64,000 nt of DNA from JBNKFV01 sp050289485 (lineage in GTDB: Bacteria > Pseudomonadota > Gammaproteobacteria > Pseudomonadales > Cellvibrionaceae). The position numbers were made by a program, and so were the translations under genes. The stretch is taken from NCBI GenBank assembly GCA_050289485.1, contig JBNKFV010000029.1, forward strand, positions 186,001 to 250,000. Direction: 5' to 3'. Below the pieces are notes generated by a model that worked only from the letters and a program-made list of their open reading frames with translations, ran no database searches and was not told the DNA's origin. This document shows, piece by piece, positions 61,784 through 64,000 of this stretch (position 1 is the first letter of the stretch; the number at the start of each line of letters is the position of its first letter).

Positions 61784-63655
61784 ATGCCTTCACTGTTGAT
61801 CCTTGGCTTGATTGGTTTTATTGGCTTTTTATGTCAGTGGCTGTCGCAACGGGTAAAGCTACCGGCGATACTATTTTTATTGCTGGCAGGTATTGTGTTG
61901 GGCCCCGTGTTATCAGTTGTCGACCCCGACAAACTTTTTGGTGATTTACTCTTCCCTTTTATATCCTTATCCGTGGCGGTCATTCTTTTTGAAGGCGCCC
62001 TGACCTTAGAGCGCAGTGAGTTAAAAGAAATTGGCAAGCCCGTCAGACGCATGCTCAGCATTGGCGTGGCGGTATCTCTGCTGCTGATGACGCTAGCCAC
62101 CCACTATATTATGCAGCTGGACTGGGCTATATCGGCACTGTTTGGTGCCATTATGGTAGTCACCGGGCCAACCGTCATTATGCCCATGTTGCGAGCCGTA
62201 CGACCGCAGCGCAAGATCGCTGACGTTTTGCGTTGGGAGGGTATTGTGATCGATCCTATCGGTGCGTTGATTGCGGTGTTGGTGTTTGAATGGATTGTGG
62301 TGCAGCAAAGTACTGCGGCGGTCAGTGAAATTTTTTATGTGTTCGGCAGTACGGTCTTCGTTGGGATGGCCATTGGCGCCGTATCGGGCTACCTGTTTGG
62401 CCTGTTGTTACGCCATCATTTTATTCCGGAGCGGCTCACTAACTATGCCGCGCTGGCGAGTGTCTGTCTGGTGTTTGCCGTGTCCGACTCGCTGCTACAT
62501 GAATCGGGTTTGCTGGCCGTTACCATTATGGGTATCTGGCTTGCGAATATGCGTGATGTCCATGTTCATTCCATTTTGGAATTCAAAGAAGATCTCACCA
62601 TTGTGTTTGTGTCCGCATTATTTATTGTACTGGCTGCGCGACTGGATATCAGTGAATTCCTGGCTTTGGGTTTTAATGGCCTACTGCTGCTGGCAGCTAT
62701 GCAGTTTTTAGTGCGACCCATAAAAGTTGCACTTAGTTTTATTGGTACGGATTTTAACTGGCGCGAGAAAGCCCTGGTGGCATGGATTGGGCCCCGGGGT
62801 ATAGTTGCCGCTGCGGTATCTGTGGTGTTTGCCCTGAAGCTGGAAAACGTGGGCTTAAATGGTGCCGATAAATTAGTGCCGCTGGCGTTCATGATTATTA
62901 TTGGCACGGTTGTTTTTCAAAGCCTGACAGCCAAGCCTGTCGCCCGCTTACTGAATGTCACCCTGCCAAAGACCCAAGGGGTATTGATTATTGGTGCCAA
63001 TAAATTTTCGATTATGTTGGCGCAAGCCCTGGCCAGAGCCAATATCGAAAGTCTGATTTGCGACACAAGCTGGGATAAATTGCGGGCAGCGCGAATTCTC
63101 GGATTAAAAACCTACTATGGCAATCCCAGTTCTGAGCATGCGTCCAAGCATTTTGATATGACCCCTTATGGCTTTATGACGGGTCTTTCCAACCACTTTG
63201 AATACAATGTCACTCAGGCTAACCGTTACCGGGAAGAATTTGGAACACGGAATGTCTTTATACTGCCACCTAACCAGGCAACCGAAAAAATCAATCGCCA
63301 TGTAGCCAGCGCCCGTCATTCGGGCCGTCTGCTATTTGATGAGCACAGTTCATTCAATGCATTAAAGAAAAAGCTCAATAACGGTTACGTGATTAAAATT
63401 ACCGAGCTGAAAGAAGAATACAAGTACAAACACTGGCTGGAAAAACATCCAGACTCACTCATGTTGTTTCTATTAAAACCCAGTGGCGAGTTGGTATTTA
63501 ACACCATAGACACACCACTTTACGCCGAAACAGGGAGCAAGCTGTTTTATTTATCTAGCAACGGTGAAGTTAAAGATCCCGATAATAATACGGATGGAAA
63601 ATCCCAAACTAAACATCCGGGCTCAAGGAACCCGGAGTTGCTTGATGCCCCTTGA
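61784..63655 (+). CDS. CPA1-type cation:proton antiporter with RCK-like domain
   Basis: A 623-residue inner-membrane protein with about 12 helices (1-390) of the sodium/proton exchanger family: LLLAGIVLGPV, LFEGALTLERSEL, GAIMVVTGPTVIMPML, and WREKALVAWIGPRGIVAAAVS. A cytoplasmic region follows (about 395-600), starting with a Rossmann-like GVLIIGANKFSIMLAQAL that resembles TrkA-N/RCK nucleotide sensors. The ion is unknown. The C-terminal end is polar. It begins 125 bases after the broken ATPase gene and shows no operon partner. Confidence 0.9.
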   Translation: MPSLLILGLIGFIGFLCQWLSQRVKLPAILFLLLAGIVLGPVLSVVDPDKLFGDLLFPFISLSVAVILFEGALTLERSELKEIGKPVRRMLSIGVAVSLLLMTLATHYIMQLDWAISALFGAIMVVTGPTVIMPMLRAVRPQRKIADVLRWEGIVIDPIGALIAVLVFEWIVVQQSTAAVSEIFYVFGSTVFVGMAIGAVSGYLFGLLLRHHFIPERLTNYAALASVCLVFAVSDSLLHESGLLAVTIMGIWLANMRDVHVHSILEFKEDLTIVFVSALFIVLAARLDISEFLALGFNGLLLLAAMQFLVRPIKVALSFIGTDFNWREKALVAWIGPRGIVAAAVSVVFALKLENVGLNGADKLVPLAFMIIIGTVVFQSLTAKPVARLLNVTLPKTQGVLIIGANKFSIMLAQALARANIESLICDTSWDKLRAARILGLKTYYGNPSSEHASKHFDMTPYGFMTGLSNHFEYNVTQANRYREEFGTRNVFILPPNQATEKINRHVASARHSGRLLFDEHSSFNALKKKLNNGYVIKITELKEEYKYKHWLEKHPDSLMLFLLKPSGELVFNTIDTPLYAETGSKLFYLSSNGEVKDPDNNTDGKSQTKHPGSRNPELLDAP

Positions 63656-64000
63656 CGGGGACGGCTCCTGTTACCGACTCAAGTTCAGCTGCACATTCAA
63701 TTCCACCACTTGCACCCAAGCGGCTGCTATAAACCCGGATACCGTTAAAGATTTCTCTGGCTATAGGCCCCTTGAGCACGCGAAACCGGTATGTGGGCAC
63801 CCAACTTTTCGAATCGAGTCCCTTAGGATGCGGGTTTCTACACAAACTAAAACACGTGAACACCCCATCAGGCAGATGACGCAAGCCGTTAAAGGCGCTA
63901 ACCTATTCGTTATAACGTTTACGGTGTATCGGTATCGCATCCGGCGAACAAGCAAACGGCTGACGTAGGTCACCCATAAATTCAAAGTGCGTCGATTTTA
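63656..64000. other. Unassigned tail of the window
   Basis: No convincing gene. A hairpin CCGGGCTC/GAACCCGG overlaps the antiporter end (63617-63635). Open frames of 74-134 codons exist on both strands but show no family features. The region could be the edge of a structured mobile element or non-coding RNA; this is a guess. Confidence 0.35.

Noticed and set aside
1..64000. CRISPR array
   Set aside because: No regularly spaced direct repeats of suitable length were seen.

Overview
The window looks like a piece of a gammaproteobacterial chromosome. Core gene order matches the Pseudomonas/Cellvibrio side of the class: bamE<>fur, recN<>grpE-dnaK-dnaJ-dapB, carA-carB-greA, yhbY<>rlmE-ftsH-folP-glmM-tpiA-secG-tRNA-Leu, and proA-nadD-rsfS-rlmH-mrdA-rodA-mltB-rlpA-dacA. 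A marine or plant-polymer-degrading member of the Cellvibrionales is my best guess, but that is inference from gene order and protein flavour only.

Layout. 1-2.4 kb: a sensory protein cut by the window edge, a REP-like patch and the tmRNA gene. 2.4-6.1 kb: a 1230-residue PAS/GAF/GGDEF/EAL c-di-GMP protein. 6.2-10.8 kb: smpB, an NSS transporter, ratA-rnfH, bamE, fur and an unknown conserved gene. 10.8-24.9 kb: recN with a LexA box, grpE with a heat-shock promoter, dnaK, dnaJ, dapB, a chemoreceptor with a sigma-28 type promoter, carAB and greA. 25-29.3 kb: yhbY, then an accessory insert (glutathione transferase, Spy-like protein, BaeSR-like two-component pair). 29.4-36.1 kb: rlmE to tRNA-Leu. 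36.2-51 kb: genes that do not belong to a conserved block: photolyase, PPi-type phosphofructokinase, mpl-ubiX, an FHA protein, glnK-amtB, a SelW-like protein, an RND exporter, a PhoPQ-like operon with PepSY and glycine-zipper proteins, and a LON-domain protein. 51-60.7 kb: proA plus the rod-shape and peptidoglycan cluster. 60.7-61.7 kb: two broken genes, followed by a CPA1 antiporter and an unexplained 345-base tail.

How the genes work together. Several stress and quality-control circuits sit close together: tmRNA and SmpB for ribosome rescue, DnaK/DnaJ/GrpE under heat-shock control, RecN under SOS control, FtsH, BamE, and the BaeSR/Spy-like and PhoPQ-like envelope sensors. MrdA, RodA, MltB, RlpA, DacA, Mpl and GlmM cover synthesis, remodelling and recycling of peptidoglycan.

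The most unusual signal is a dispersed family of palindromic elements built on TTATTAACCCGGCAAT. There are two 176-base copies, 49 kb apart and in opposite orientation, whose hairpins are kept although the bases differ. There is also a solo palindrome, and a half copy that is read in frame inside the 5' end of rlpA. A second notable spot is the head-to-head junction of two truncated genes (a histone-deacetylase-like amidohydrolase and an SMC/SbcC-like ATPase) at about 61,150.
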